This document shows, in pieces, positions 33,405 to 42,259 of a DNA stretch of 48,276 nucleotides. The notes under the pieces were generated by a model that was not told the origin of the DNA, did no database searches, and saw only the letters and a list, made by a program, of their open reading frames with translations. The stretch comes from Opitutaceae bacterium. GTDB lineage: Bacteria > Verrucomicrobiota > Verrucomicrobiia > Opitutales > Opitutaceae. The stretch is from contig PLXR01000140.1 in the NCBI GenBank assembly GCA_003151495.1, forward strand, positions 1 through 48,276, written 5' to 3'. The translations under genes were made by a program, and so were the position numbers. Numbering within the stretch: position 1 is the first letter of the stretch; every line of letters starts with the position of its first letter.

Positions 33405-34508
33405 TCAGGTGTTGAACCTGAAGAGCGCCACGTCCCCGTCCGCGAAGAGGTATTCCTTGCCCTCGAGCCGGTATTTTCCCGCCTCGCGCGCCGCGGCGAC
33501 GCTCCCAAGCTTCGAGAGGTCGGCATAGGATACGACCTCCGCCTTGATGAAGCCCTTCTCGAAGTCGGTATGGATGACGCCGGCGGCCTGGGGGGCCTTC
33601 CACCCCTTCTTGATCGTCCAGGCTCGCACCTCCTTCTCCCCCGCGGTGAAGTAGGTCTGCAGGCCGAGGAGGGCGTAGGTGGCCCTGATGAGCGACGAGA
33701 CGCCCGAGTCGTCGACCCCGAGGTCCTTGAGGAAGGCCGTCGCCTCGTCGGGGGCCAGGTCTATCAGCTCCGACTCGATCCGGGCGCTGATCGGGACATA
33801 GGCCGCGTCGTGGTGCGCGCGCACGAACTCGGCGACCTTCTGGACGAAGGGATTCTGCTCGGCGGTTGCCAGGTCGCTCTCGGCGACGTTGCAGGCGTAG
33901 ATGACGGGCTTGGCCGTCAGGAGCTGGAAGAGCTTGAGGAGCTTCACCTCGTCCTCGGTCGCGGGCAGGATGTTGGCCGGCTTGTTCGAGTTGAGGTGGG
34001 GAATGAGGCGCTCCATCAGGACCACCTCGGCGTGGGCCTCCTTGTCGCCGCCCTTCGCCTTCTTCTGGGTCTTGTCCAGGCGCTTCTGCACGGCCTCCAG
34101 GTCGGAGAGGACGAGCTCGGTCGTCACCACCTCGATGTCCCGGACCGGGTCCACCGACCCCATGGTGTGGACGACGTCCTCGTCCACGAAGCAGCGCACG
34201 ACGTGCACGATCGCGTCCACCTCCCGGATGGTCGCGAGGAACTGGTTGCCCAGGCCCTCGCCCTTGCTGGCCCCCGCGACCAGCCCGGCGATGTCCACGA
34301 ACTCGATGGCCGCCGGGATGACGACCCCCGTCTTGGCGATCTTCTGGAGCACCGCGAGGCGTTCGTCGGGCACGGTCACCACCCCAACGTTGGGGTCGAT
34401 CGTGCAGAACGGGTAGTTGGCGGCCTCGGCCTTCCGCGACCGGGTGAGGGCGTTGAAGAGCGTGGACTTGCCCACGTTGGGGAGACCTACGATGCCTGCT
34501 TTGAGCAT
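33405..34508 (-). CDS. ychF: YchF ribosome-binding ATPase (Obg-related)
   Basis: 367 residues. YchF/OLA1 is a ribosome-linked P-loop NTPase. G1 loop GLPNVGKSTLFNALT at the start, DIAGLV in G3, and CNVAESD in place of the G4 NKxD, which is the change that makes YchF prefer ATP. A coiled-coil insert lies near 130-160 and the TGS domain at the end (FTAGEKEVRAWTI, HTDFEKGFIKAEV), closing with the normal ALFRFNT. It stands 60 bp downstream of the TonB-domain gene. An 8-base inverted repeat (34509-34516 with 34554-34561) lies in that gap. Confidence 0.96.
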   Translation of the reverse strand: MLKAGIVGLPNVGKSTLFNALTRSRKAEAANYPFCTIDPNVGVVTVPDERLAVLQKIAKTGVVIPAAIEFVDIAGLVAGASKGEGLGNQFLATIREVDAIVHVVRCFVDEDVVHTMGSVDPVRDIEVVTTELVLSDLEAVQKRLDKTQKKAKGGDKEAHAEVVLMERLIPHLNSNKPANILPATEDEVKLLKLFQLLTAKPVIYACNVAESDLATAEQNPFVQKVAEFVRAHHDAAYVPISARIESELIDLAPDEATAFLKDLGVDDSGVSSLIRATYALLGLQTYFTAGEKEVRAWTIKKGWKAPQAAGVIHTDFEKGFIKAEVVSYADLSKLGSVAAAREAGKYRLEGKEYLFADGDVALFRFNT

Positions 34509-34568
34509 GGAGGGCCCACGCTCTGCCGCGGCGCCCCGGCGGTCAACCGCAAAGGCCCTCCCGCGCCC

Positions 34569-35567
34569 TCATTTGGGGTCGGGCCAGAGCCTGTCCAGGA
34601 ACGCGTCCGAGGAGTACGGCGGCGGGTCCGGGAGGCTCGCCGCGAGCTCGCGCCATTCCCCGGGTATCGGGGGGCGGTAGTCGGCGCCGTCCAGCGGCTC
34701 CTTCCCGTCCCCGCCTGCAATCGTCCCCGACAAGGCGATCATGATCGGGCCTCCGCGGGCCTCGAGCGCGGGCACGGCCTCGAGGAGCTTTCGCAGGGGC
34801 TCGAGCGCGGCCGAATTCCCCGGGCGGGCCGAGGAGACGAGCCAGACGCGTGAGCGGCGGCCGGGCCGCGTGACGACCACGATATGCAGGGTCTCGGGCG
34901 TCCCGACGCCGACGAAGAAATTGTGCGCCACGGCCTCGAGCTGTGCGACGTAGGCCGACACGGCCTCCTTGGGCGGCATGCGGTTCACAAGGATGTCGAG
35001 CGTCTGGTACACGGCGATGTGGACCCTCTCGTAGCCGTTCGACACGTCCACCGGGCCGAAGGTGAACTCCTGGGCGGCGGACGTCGCGATCGCGGCTCCC
35101 CTGAGCGTTCCCGGCTTGAATCGCCATCCGGCCATTGCGGCCAGGCTCGCATTCCTGAGGTCGTCATGGGTCGACTTGATCACCCGGGGGTCCGTGACCA
35201 GTCCGTCGCGCGTGACGACGAAGACCACGAGGACGTACCCGGCCATCCTCTGCCCCTGCCCGTTGACCGGCGGCTTGGGCATCTCTCCGGCGACGGGCAC
35301 CGGCTCCGCGTACCCATCGGCCCTCGTCGTGTCCACGATGGTGTAGCGCGCGCCGTAGGCCTCCTTTATCGTCCGGTCGAGCTCGATGCCCCCGTCGCCC
35401 TCCATGTAGTTGTACAGAATGGGCTTGTCGACGCCCTGGCCAAGCGCGGCAACGCAGGCGAGGGCCGCCGAGGCGGCGAGCGACCGGGCGAACCTGATTG
35501 GGAGGGTGCTGAGAGGGCGGGGTGCCACGCGGCGGGGTACATGATCGGGCGGCCCCGGCGGCGACAC
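34569..35567 (-). CDS. Secreted protein with TonB C-terminal-like domain
   Basis: 332 residues. A signal or anchor segment lies near 20-45 (RFARSLAASAALACVAALGQG) after a long basic N terminus. Residues about 105-170 match the TonB C-terminal fold: YVLVVFVVTRDGLVTDPRVIKST, then LAAMAGWRFKPGTLRG, the usual AxxAxxxWxFxP pattern. The Pro-rich periplasm-spanning rod of true TonB is absent, and a further domain of about 150 residues follows, so it is not TonB itself. Such proteins sit in the periplasm and may bind peptidoglycan or partner proteins. The start is a GTG at 35567; no ATG fits better. ychF is 60 bp downstream. Confidence 0.75.
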   Translation of the reverse strand: MSPPGPPDHVPRRVAPRPLSTLPIRFARSLAASAALACVAALGQGVDKPILYNYMEGDGGIELDRTIKEAYGARYTIVDTTRADGYAEPVPVAGEMPKPPVNGQGQRMAGYVLVVFVVTRDGLVTDPRVIKSTHDDLRNASLAAMAGWRFKPGTLRGAAIATSAAQEFTFGPVDVSNGYERVHIAVYQTLDILVNRMPPKEAVSAYVAQLEAVAHNFFVGVGTPETLHIVVVTRPGRRSRVWLVSSARPGNSAALEPLRKLLEAVPALEARGGPIMIALSGTIAGGDGKEPLDGADYRPPIPGEWRELAASLPDPPPYSSDAFLDRLWPDPK

Positions 35568-35651
35568 AATCCCGATGCGCGCATTTCCGCGGGATACGCC
35601 GAACCGACAGAATCTTAAAGTGGGGACACCTGCCCACTCCTGGTGGAATTC

Positions 35652-36557
35652 CTATTTGGAATCGACACTCGCCCGGATCACGACTTCCAGCGGGTTCTGG
35701 TTGGGTAAGTGATCCAGCGAGACTCTGTTCGGATCCGGGTCGGAATAGTGGTCGAGGAGCTTCGTCGCCAGCGTGTCCTGCAGCACCTTACCCTCACCGA
35801 GAGATTCGCTCCAGGGAATTGTCGACCAGAGGCCGTTCGGCGGATTCTTGAGGATGGCCACGGTGTATCGGACGGCATCATTCTCGGCTCCGGACTGCTG
35901 CCTCCAGAAGTTACGGCCCATGAAGTAGTCGGCGGAAAAGTCGTCCCAGGACGCGTAGGATGCCTGGAGCAGGCGAGCCGCCGGGAGGATCCGTTCCCAA
36001 GCCTCCTGCTCCGTGAGCCATTCGGAGAGGACGCCCCAGCGGCAAAGGTTGATATACCTTCCGAAATCCCAGGAGGTGATGGGAAGCGTTCGGCCGTGGA
36101 AGGGCCCGAGGTGGGTCGCCACGAAGAATGCGCGGGCGCCGCTCTGATCTCGAGCCTGCGCTTCGTTTATCAACTTGAGGTAGTTCTCGGTCCGACCCTC
36201 AAGGAGGCGCTGCCGCAGGTCCCAGAAGGAGCGCCTCTGGCCGAAATCGCCGCTCTGGAGCTTTTCGAGCATGTCAAGAAGGTCCTCGCGGCTGTGGACA
36301 TCCCACGAGGTGCCGAGGAGTTCCCTTTCCCTACGCACATATTCCTCGCGCTGGGCAGGGGTCATCTCAGGCAGCAGGCGGCTGTGGGGATGCCCATTCT
36401 GCGAGTCTAGGATCGCGCCGAATGCAAGCGCGTGGGTCCGCACGGCCCCTTCCGTAGGAACACTCAGGCATCCCTCTTGTGCGATAACGAGGAGGCACGC
36501 GAGGCCGACGAGGAAGCTCCGAATGGGTGCCGGAAACAATCTTTGGATTGCGGGCAT
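35652..36557 (-). CDS. Membrane-anchored or secreted DUF1266 protein
   Basis: 301 residues. The N terminus has a hydrophobic signal (RSFLVGLACLLVIAQEGC) whose Cys could be a lipid site, although the lipobox is poor. From about residue 85 the DUF1266 pattern appears: DVHSREDLLDMLEKLQSGDFG, SWDFGRYINLCRWG, LTEQEAWERILPAARLLQ, SWDDFSADYFMGRNFW and WSTIPW. DUF1266 proteins are mostly cytosolic in other bacteria and have no known reaction. Base use is visibly richer in A+T than in surrounding genes. A GTG five codons upstream is an alternative start. It lies 32 bp after the secreted gene at 36590. Confidence 0.75.
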   Translation of the reverse strand: MPAIQRLFPAPIRSFLVGLACLLVIAQEGCLSVPTEGAVRTHALAFGAILDSQNGHPHSRLLPEMTPAQREEYVRRERELLGTSWDVHSREDLLDMLEKLQSGDFGQRRSFWDLRQRLLEGRTENYLKLINEAQARDQSGARAFFVATHLGPFHGRTLPITSWDFGRYINLCRWGVLSEWLTEQEAWERILPAARLLQASYASWDDFSADYFMGRNFWRQQSGAENDAVRYTVAILKNPPNGLWSTIPWSESLGEGKVLQDTLATKLLDHYSDPDPNRVSLDHLPNQNPLEVVIRASVDSK

Positions 36558-36589
36558 TCGGCTCAATTTCACAGGGAGTTCGCGCCCGG

Positions 36590-37675
36590 TCACGGGGTTG
36601 CTTCTGGGCCGGGCCCGTTTACGACAGGCAAGGTGGAAATCTTTCCCAGCGCCTCCATCATCATCCGGTAGTTGACGTCGTCCTTCTCGCTCAGGTTTCC
36701 GACAACGACGGCCACGCTGTCGCTGATGCGGAAGACCCCGAGGAAAAGGTAGCGGAACTGCGACGCGATATGCTCTCGGCCTTTCGCGAAGGCCGCATTG
36801 CTCAGGAGGCAGTAATAGACGTCGCCCGGGGGCCTCTTTAGGGTCTGCACCGCGCACGCATCCTCCAGTGAGCTCGTGAGGTACGGCGCGCACATTGCCT
36901 CGACTTCCGCCTCGGCGAATTTGGCAATCCCGAGGTGCCCCTTGGGATCTTCGATGACCTGAATCCGGTATTGCTGGACAACCTCGCCGGTCGGGCCCTT
37001 GGCCTGGAACCTGATCCAGGCACCGTGGCCCATCCCCGAGTCGTGATCGACATCGTGGAGGAGGCGTCCGTCGTGGGGCATCATGATCAGCTCCTTTTCC
37101 GAAATATATGCCGAGTTTATTTCGGGTTGGGACACCCCTCTACCGCCGTCGAAGAACGAGCTTTTCGAGGAATCGTCGAACGGGTATGGGGCGCCGTTGT
37201 CGATGAACGGAGTCCACGTAACATCGAACCGGGTGCCGTCGACCGTTCCCGAGGTGTTCTGGCAATACGGGGCGTGGATGACGGCCTGGTATGGGTTCAA
37301 CCGGTCCGGGCCGGGGACCTGCCTCACGGTGTACGTGACCTCGGTCGTCCCGAATGCCGTCACCGATGAAACCACGGTGCCCATAGGGTCGGTGGCGGTT
37401 GATGGGGTCGATAGCGGGGGATCCCGGTCGCCCGTCCGGTACGGCCTCACAAAATAGCCCTGCTGGGAAGATGTCGAGCCGGGCAATTGGAACGCTATCG
37501 TGAGCGCCGTCGTCGCCTCGTCTCGACTGCAAATGACCATCCTCGTCGAGGCAGCCTCGGAGGCTCGAAGGCTCAGCGCCGACAGCAGAAGCACGGCCAA
37601 ACACGTGCCCGAACGCGTGATCGCAAGGGTGGAGCCTCGCAGGCGCGGGCCGACCCCTTCGACGGGCGTCATCAT
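36590..37675 (-). CDS. Secreted protein of unknown function
   Basis: 361 residues from the ATG at 37675; a second ATG follows directly, and a GTG five codons upstream is also possible. A hydrophobic signal lies at about 21-42 (SGTCLAVLLLSALSLRASEA). The mature part holds about five Cys residues, is rich in Thr, Ser, Asp and Tyr, and ends with a beta-alpha segment (YLFLGVFRISDSVAVVVGNLSEK, then MMMEALGKIS) that recalls PsbP/DcrB-like domains, without proof. I recognise no family. Codon use is less G+C-biased than the neighbours'. It forms a pair with the DUF1266 gene and has its own candidate promoter. Confidence 0.7.
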   Translation of the reverse strand: MMTPVEGVGPRLRGSTLAITRSGTCLAVLLLSALSLRASEAASTRMVICSRDEATTALTIAFQLPGSTSSQQGYFVRPYRTGDRDPPLSTPSTATDPMGTVVSSVTAFGTTEVTYTVRQVPGPDRLNPYQAVIHAPYCQNTSGTVDGTRFDVTWTPFIDNGAPYPFDDSSKSSFFDGGRGVSQPEINSAYISEKELIMMPHDGRLLHDVDHDSGMGHGAWIRFQAKGPTGEVVQQYRIQVIEDPKGHLGIAKFAEAEVEAMCAPYLTSSLEDACAVQTLKRPPGDVYYCLLSNAAFAKGREHIASQFRYLFLGVFRISDSVAVVVGNLSEKDDVNYRMMMEALGKISTLPVVNGPGPEATP

Positions 37676-37698
37676 AGGCAGGAATTGCACATCGCCTT

Positions 37699-37729
37699 AC
37701 TATATGGCCGGTTCCGGGTGGCACATCAA
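37699..37729 (-). promoter_or_regulatory. Putative promoter of the secreted protein / DUF1266 pair
   Basis: On the minus strand TTGATG (37729-37724) and TATAGT (37704-37699) resemble -35 and -10 boxes, 19 bp apart, which is longer than optimal. Transcription would start near 37692, about 17 bases before the ATG at 37675. The -10 match is good (five of six). Confidence 0.4.
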
Positions 37730-37843
37730 TTTCCGAATCTACGTCTATTTACGCGACGACCCCCTCGGGGGCCGTTTCCGCCATCAAGGATCTGTTTGGC
37801 GGATCGACCGGGGGATTCGCCCGATCCGGGCGGCCATAGTCGC

Positions 37844-37872
37844 TTGACAAGAGGTCTGGCCACAGGTGTTAT
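37844..37872 (+). promoter_or_regulatory. Sigma-70-type promoter of the rpsP-trmD-rplS operon
   Basis: A perfect TTGACA at 37844-37849, exactly 17 bp, then TGTTAT (37867-37872), four of six to the -10 consensus. The mRNA would start near 37879 with a leader of about 36 bases before rpsP. This is the clearest promoter in the window and suits a ribosomal protein operon. Confidence 0.75.
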
Positions 37873-37914
37873 CAGCCCCTTTTCCAAGTAGAACCCACGC
37901 GATAATTCCCTTTC

Positions 37915-38220
37915 ATGGCACTCAAAATCCGCCTCTCCCGCATCGGCGCCACGCACCAGCCGCACTACCGCATCGTCGTCGCTGAGACGCGCTCGCGCCG
38001 CGATGGCGACGCCGTCGAGACGCTCGGGACCTACGACCCGCGCACGAAGGCCCAGCAGGTCAACATCAGGCTCGACCGCGTCGACTACTGGATCTCCAAG
38101 GGCGCGAAGCCGAGCGACACGCTTCATTCCATCATCAAGCGGGCACGCCGCGGCGCCACAAAGGCGCCCGAGGCGGCCGCAACCGCCACGGAGGCCGCGA
38201 GCGCCCCGGCGGCGACCTGA
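37915..38220 (+). CDS. rpsP: Small ribosomal subunit protein bS16
   Basis: 101 residues. The first 80 match bS16: ALKIRLSRIGATHQPHYRIVVAETRSRRDG, then LGTYDPRTKAQQVNIRLDRVDYWISKGAKPSDTL. A C-terminal Ala/Thr/Glu tail of about 20 residues is a common lineage-specific extension. First gene of rpsP-trmD-rplS. The start is preceded by a pyrimidine stretch (TTCCCTTTC) and no Shine-Dalgarno. Confidence 0.97.
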   Translation: MALKIRLSRIGATHQPHYRIVVAETRSRRDGDAVETLGTYDPRTKAQQVNIRLDRVDYWISKGAKPSDTLHSIIKRARRGATKAPEAAATATEAASAPAAT

Positions 38221-38250
38221 GGCGCGGGCCTCGTGGAAGGGAGGGGCAAG

Positions 38251-38922
38251 ATGCCCCGCATCGACGTACTGACCCTGTTTCCGAGGATGCTCGACGGCTT
38301 CCTCGCCGAGAGCATCCTGGGCAGGGGCCTTGAGAAGGAGCTCCTGACCGTCACCGTCCACGACCTGAGGGCCTGGACGACCGACAAGCACCGCACCGCC
38401 GACGACAGGCCCTTTGGCGGCGGCGCCGGGATGGTGATGAAGCCCGAGCCGGTCGTGGCCGCCATAGAGCAGTTGCAGACACCGGGCTGCAGGAGGATCT
38501 ACCTGACGCCGGACGGGGTGCCGTTCACCTCGGCCCTGGCATCCAGCCTCTCCAGGGAGGCGCACTTGATCCTCCTTAGCGGGCACTACGAGGGGATCGA
38601 CCAGAGGATCCGCGACACGGCGATAGACCTGGAGCTCAGCATAGGGGACTACGTGCTCACGAACGGCACCCTTGCGGCAGCCGTCGTCATCGACGCGCTC
38701 AGCCGCTTCATCCCCGGGGTCCTCGGGGAGGAAAAGTCGTTGACGCACGAATCTTTCACCGGCAAGTTGCTCGACTTTCCTCAATACACGCGTCCCGCCG
38801 AATTTCGGGGCATGTCCGTGCCGGAAGTCCTCCTTTCCGGCAACCATGCCGAGATCGAGAAATGGCGGGCCGCACGTGCCCTGGAAAAGACCAGAATCGT
38901 ACGCCCGGACCTGCTTAAGTAA
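38251..38922 (+). CDS. trmD: tRNA (guanine37-N1)-methyltransferase TrmD
   Basis: 223 residues from ATG 38251, which has a strong GGGAGGGG ribosome binding site (38239-38246) five bases upstream; a GTG at 38233 would add six residues. TrmD is a trefoil-knot SAM enzyme that methylates G37 in tRNAs to prevent frameshifting. Seen: [40 protein letters not shown] and [12 protein letters not shown], where other TrmD proteins usually have SGGE, then [16 protein letters not shown] with the catalytic Asp. 30 bp after rpsP and 31 bp before rplS. Confidence 0.95.
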   Translation: MPRIDVLTLFPRMLDGFLAESILGRGLEKELLTVTVHDLRAWTTDKHRTADDRPFGGGAGMVMKPEPVVAAIEQLQTPGCRRIYLTPDGVPFTSALASSLSREAHLILLSGHYEGIDQRIRDTAIDLELSIGDYVLTNGTLAAAVVIDALSRFIPGVLGEEKSLTHESFTGKLLDFPQYTRPAEFRGMSVPEVLLSGNHAEIEKWRAARALEKTRIVRPDLLK

Positions 38923-38953
38923 TTTAAAATCAAACACAAACAAGGCTAAAGCC

Positions 38954-39340
38954 ATGAACCCGATCATCAAGGAAGTCACCGACAGCCAGGTGAAGAAAGA
39001 CAACCCGCCGTTCAAAGTCGGCGACGGCGTGCGCGTGCACACAAAGGTCCGCGAGGGCGACAAGGAGCGGATCCAGGTCTTCTCGGGCATCGTGATCGCC
39101 CGCAAGGGCGCCGGAATCCACGAGACCTTCACGGTCCGCAGGATAAGCTACGGCGAGGGCGTCGAGCGCGTCTTCCCGGTCAATTCCCCGAACATCGAGA
39201 AGATCGAGATCGAGCTCGACTCGAAGCCGATGAAGGCGCGCCTCTATTACCTGCGCAACCGCACCGGCAAGGCCGCTGTGGCGGTGACGGTTAAGACGCG
39301 CCGTGCCGAGGAGGCCTCCCCGGCCCCTGCGGCCCGCTGA
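38954..39340 (+). CDS. rplS: Large ribosomal subunit protein bL19
   Basis: 128 residues. The bL19 core is clear: [56 protein letters not shown] and [16 protein letters not shown] short Ala/Glu/Pro tail follows. Last gene of rpsP-trmD-rplS. The 74 bp to tkt contain a perfect 14-base palindrome that could end transcription. Confidence 0.97.
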   Translation: MNPIIKEVTDSQVKKDNPPFKVGDGVRVHTKVREGDKERIQVFSGIVIARKGAGIHETFTVRRISYGEGVERVFPVNSPNIEKIEIELDSKPMKARLYYLRNRTGKAAVAVTVKTRRAEEASPAPAAR

Positions 39341-39368
39341 GCGCGTTCCAAATTTAGCGCGTTTCTGC

Positions 39369-39382
39369 TTCCCCGCGGGGAA
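39369..39382 (+). terminator. Palindrome between rplS and tkt, possible weak terminator
   Basis: TTCCCCGCGGGGAA at 39369-39382 is a perfect 14-base palindrome, 28 bases after the rplS stop. A hairpin would have at most five pairs and a tiny loop, with no T-run after it, so an intrinsic terminator is only a possibility; a protein site is another. Confidence 0.25.
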
Positions 39383-39414
39383 TCCAGGGCGTAGGAGTTG
39401 ACGGAATTTTCCCG

Positions 39415-41412
39415 ATGACCCTTCAAACTGAAGTTCTCGCAAAGGCCTCAAACCAGGCCCGCGGCCTCGCAATCGACGCGGTTCACGCCTGCTCCTCGGG
39501 CCACCTCGGCCTGCCGCTGGGCTGCGCGGAAATCGGGGCCGTCCTGTTCGGCCACGCGCTTTCCCTCAATCCCGACGAGCCCCGGTGGCTCAACCGCGAC
39601 CGCTTCGTCCTCTCCGCAGGGCACGGGAGCATGTTCCTCTACGCCTGGCTTCACATGGCCGGCTTTGACATCCCGATGGAGCAGGTCGCCAAGTTCCGGA
39701 GCCTGCACAGCATCACCCCCGGCCACCCCGAGTTCCGCGAGACGCCGGGCGTCGAGGCGACGACCGGGCCTCTCGGCCAGGGCGTCGGGAACTCGGTCGG
39801 CATGGCGGTCGCGGGTCAGATGGCCGCGGCGCGCTTCAACACCCCCGAGCACGCGATCTTCGACCACCACGTGGTCTGCCTCGCGGGCGACGGGTGCATG
39901 CAGGAGGGCGTCGCGATGGAGGCGGTCGAGTTCGCGGGGCACCAGAAGCTCGAGAACCTGATCCTCATCTACGACTCGAACGACGTGACGCTCGACGCGA
40001 TGGCGGCCAAGACGCAGAGCGAGAACACCGCCCTGAGGTTCAAGGCCATCGAATGGGACGTGCAGACCGTGGACGGCTACGACATGCCGGGCTTCCTGAA
40101 GGCCTTCAACCGCGCGAAGAAGGCGAAGAGCGGCAAGCCGCAGCTGATCATCGCCAGAACGATCATCGCCAAGGGCATCCCCGAGGTGCAGGGCACCCAG
40201 AAGGGGCACGGGGAGGGCGGCGCCAAGTTTGCCGATTCCGCGAGGGCGGGGCTCGGGCTGCCGGCCGACCAGCACTTCTATGTCAGCGGCGACGTGACGG
40301 CGTATTTTGCGGACCACAAGCGCAGGCAGGTCCGCGCGTGCAACCGCTGGCACAGGCAGTTCAAGGCCTGGCGCGCGGCGAACCCCGACAGGGCGGCGCT
40401 CCTGGACTCGGCGGGCGTGAAGCCGAGCGCGGCGCACCTCCTCTCGAAGATCCCCCTCTTTGCCCCCGACGTGAAGCTGGGAGGCACCCGCATGGCCGGT
40501 CGCGACGTCCTCCAGCCGGTCGCCGCGGAGCTGCCGCTCCTGGTGGGCGGCAGCGCCGACCTCTACGGCTCGACCCTCAACTACATCGCCGCCGACAAGG
40601 ACTTTGACCCGACGAACCGCTCGGGGCGCAACATCCGGTTCGGGATCCGCGAGCACGGCATGGCCGCGATCGCCAACGGGATCGCCTACGACGGCCTCTT
40701 CCGCCCCTCGATCGCCACGTTCCTGGTATTCGCGGACTACTCCCGGCCGCCGATGCGCCTCGCGGCGCTCTCCAAGCTCCCTGTCATCTACATCTACACG
40801 CATGACTCGATCGGTGTGGGCGAGGACGGCCCGACCCACGAGCCCGTCGAGACGGTCTCGGCGCTCCGGCTGATCCCCAACATGGAGGTCATCCGGCCGG
40901 CCGACCCGGAGGAGACCGCCGGGGCCTTCGCCGCCGCCCTTGAGCGCACCGACGGGCCGACGCTCATCGCGCTCAGCCGGCAGGCCGTGCCCGTCCTCAA
41001 CGAGATCCCTCCCCACATCAGGCGGGCCGGCGTCCTGAAGGGCGCCTACGTCGCCGTGCAGGAGACCGCGCCCCTCGAGACGATCCTCCTGGCGACCGGC
41101 AGCGAGCTCGCGCTCGCGCTCGCGGCAGCCAGGGAGCTCGGATCGGCGACACGCGTCGTCTCCATCCCGTCGTTCGAGATCTTCGACCGTCAGCCCGCGG
41201 AGTACCGCGAGAGCATCCTGCCGGCCTCCTGCCGCAAGCGCATTTCGATCGAGGCGGGGGTGACCGCGCTGTGGCGCAAGTACGTCGGCCTCGATGGAAA
41301 GACGGTCGGGATCGACCGCTTCGGCCTGAGCGCCCCCGCCCCCGCGATCTACAAGGAGCTCGGCGTCACGGCCGAGGCCCTCGTGGCCGCGGCTCGCTCG
41401 TTCGGGGCCTGA
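39415..41412 (+). CDS. tkt: Transketolase
   Basis: 665 residues, full length. Moves two-carbon units between sugar phosphates with thiamine diphosphate. N-terminal [10 protein letters not shown] with the conserved His, ATTGPLGQG, the cofactor motif [19 protein letters not shown] through [22 protein letters not shown]-like linker, and in the second domain [30 protein letters not shown] and a C-terminal [14 protein letters not shown]. No neighbour of the pentose phosphate pathway; gap and tpiA in this window share its metabolites. It is convergent with the cytochrome operon, 20 bp away. Confidence 0.96.
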   Translation: MTLQTEVLAKASNQARGLAIDAVHACSSGHLGLPLGCAEIGAVLFGHALSLNPDEPRWLNRDRFVLSAGHGSMFLYAWLHMAGFDIPMEQVAKFRSLHSITPGHPEFRETPGVEATTGPLGQGVGNSVGMAVAGQMAAARFNTPEHAIFDHHVVCLAGDGCMQEGVAMEAVEFAGHQKLENLILIYDSNDVTLDAMAAKTQSENTALRFKAIEWDVQTVDGYDMPGFLKAFNRAKKAKSGKPQLIIARTIIAKGIPEVQGTQKGHGEGGAKFADSARAGLGLPADQHFYVSGDVTAYFADHKRRQVRACNRWHRQFKAWRAANPDRAALLDSAGVKPSAAHLLSKIPLFAPDVKLGGTRMAGRDVLQPVAAELPLLVGGSADLYGSTLNYIAADKDFDPTNRSGRNIRFGIREHGMAAIANGIAYDGLFRPSIATFLVFADYSRPPMRLAALSKLPVIYIYTHDSIGVGEDGPTHEPVETVSALRLIPNMEVIRPADPEETAGAFAAALERTDGPTLIALSRQAVPVLNEIPPHIRRAGVLKGAYVAVQETAPLETILLATGSELALALAAARELGSATRVVSIPSFEIFDRQPAEYRESILPASCRKRISIEAGVTALWRKYVGLDGKTVGIDRFGLSAPAPAIYKELGVTAEALVAAARSFGA

Positions 41413-41432
41413 CCCCTCTGGGGCCGCGCCCG

Positions 41433-42251
41433 TCAGGGGCCCTCGAACGCCCAGATGCGCCGGAGCGCTGGGAACTTCCTGGCCAGGGCGAGGCCCCGGC
41501 CGTCGACCCTCGTCTGCGTGAGGTTCAGGCTCTCGAGGAGCTGGAGCGGCGCCAGGAAGGCCAGGCCGTCCGAGGTCACCGCAGTGCGCGTGACGTCGAG
41601 GCGCCGGAGGTTCTTCCAGGCGCCGACCGCCTCCATGCCCTTGTCGGTGACGCGCGTGCGCGCGAGCTCGGCCTCGACGATCAGGTCGGAGACGGGGGCC
41701 AGCCGGGCGAGAGCCTGGTCGTCGCACCTCGAGGGGGCTCCCGCCGTCCGCAGGATGAGGCCGTCGGTCTGGATCCGCGACCGGGGCACAAGCGTGACGC
41801 CGAGCTCCCCGGCCAGCGCACGGGCCAGGGCGAGCCGGGGCCCGTAGTCCGGGGCGGCCGGCGGGGGGGCGGCCGCGGGCTCCATGGCCGGGCTGTCAAA
41901 GGGGGTCGTGGCGGGGGCGCCCGCGGCGATCCAGGCCTTCAGGAGCGAGATCTCGGAGGGGGAAAGGGGCGGGTGTTCGCCCGAGGGCATGAAGTCGTCA
42001 TCCAGCGGCGAGAGCGAGATGCGGCGGGCGAGCTCGCTCGCGCCGACGTTCCCGGGCTCCACGACGGGGCCATCCTTTGAGCCCAGGAGCACCGCGGCAT
42101 GGCTGTCGAGGCGCAGCCCGGCCTTCTGCTTGCGTTCCCCGTGGCACTGCGAGCAGTTGTCCCTGAGGACCTGCGCGACGCGGCCGTCGAACGTCGCGGG
42201 CTCGGCCGAGCAGGCAAGGGCGGCGAGGAGGAGGAGTCCCGGGGATCGCAT
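41433..42251 (-). CDS. Secreted cytochrome c-like protein with leucine-rich repeats
   Basis: 272 residues. Short signal peptide, then a planctomycete-type cytochrome c domain with CSQCH at 33-37, KAGLRLDSHAAVLLGSK, and the distal DDDFMPSGEHPPLSPSEISLLKAWIAAGAP that supplies the Met ligand region. After a Pro/Ala linker at about 120-135, the last 90 residues hold about three repeats of 24 residues (NLRRLDVTRTAVTSDGLAFLAPL and its neighbours), a leucine-rich pattern seen in PVC proteins. Last gene of a three-gene operon, 8 bp after the DUF1501 gene. Electron partner and ligand are unknown. Confidence 0.85.
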   Translation of the reverse strand: MRSPGLLLLAALACSAEPATFDGRVAQVLRDNCSQCHGERKQKAGLRLDSHAAVLLGSKDGPVVEPGNVGASELARRISLSPLDDDFMPSGEHPPLSPSEISLLKAWIAAGAPATTPFDSPAMEPAAAPPPAAPDYGPRLALARALAGELGVTLVPRSRIQTDGLILRTAGAPSRCDDQALARLAPVSDLIVEAELARTRVTDKGMEAVGAWKNLRRLDVTRTAVTSDGLAFLAPLQLLESLNLTQTRVDGRGLALARKFPALRRIWAFEGP

Positions 42252-42259
42252 GCTTCGCC

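Noticed and set aside
39398-39414. TTGACG just before tkt as a -35 box
   Set aside because: It lies 11 bases from the ATG, leaving no room for a -10 box.
39448-41727. 759-codon minus-strand frame opposite transketolase
   Set aside because: Antisense shadow of a clear transketolase; no recognisable domain.
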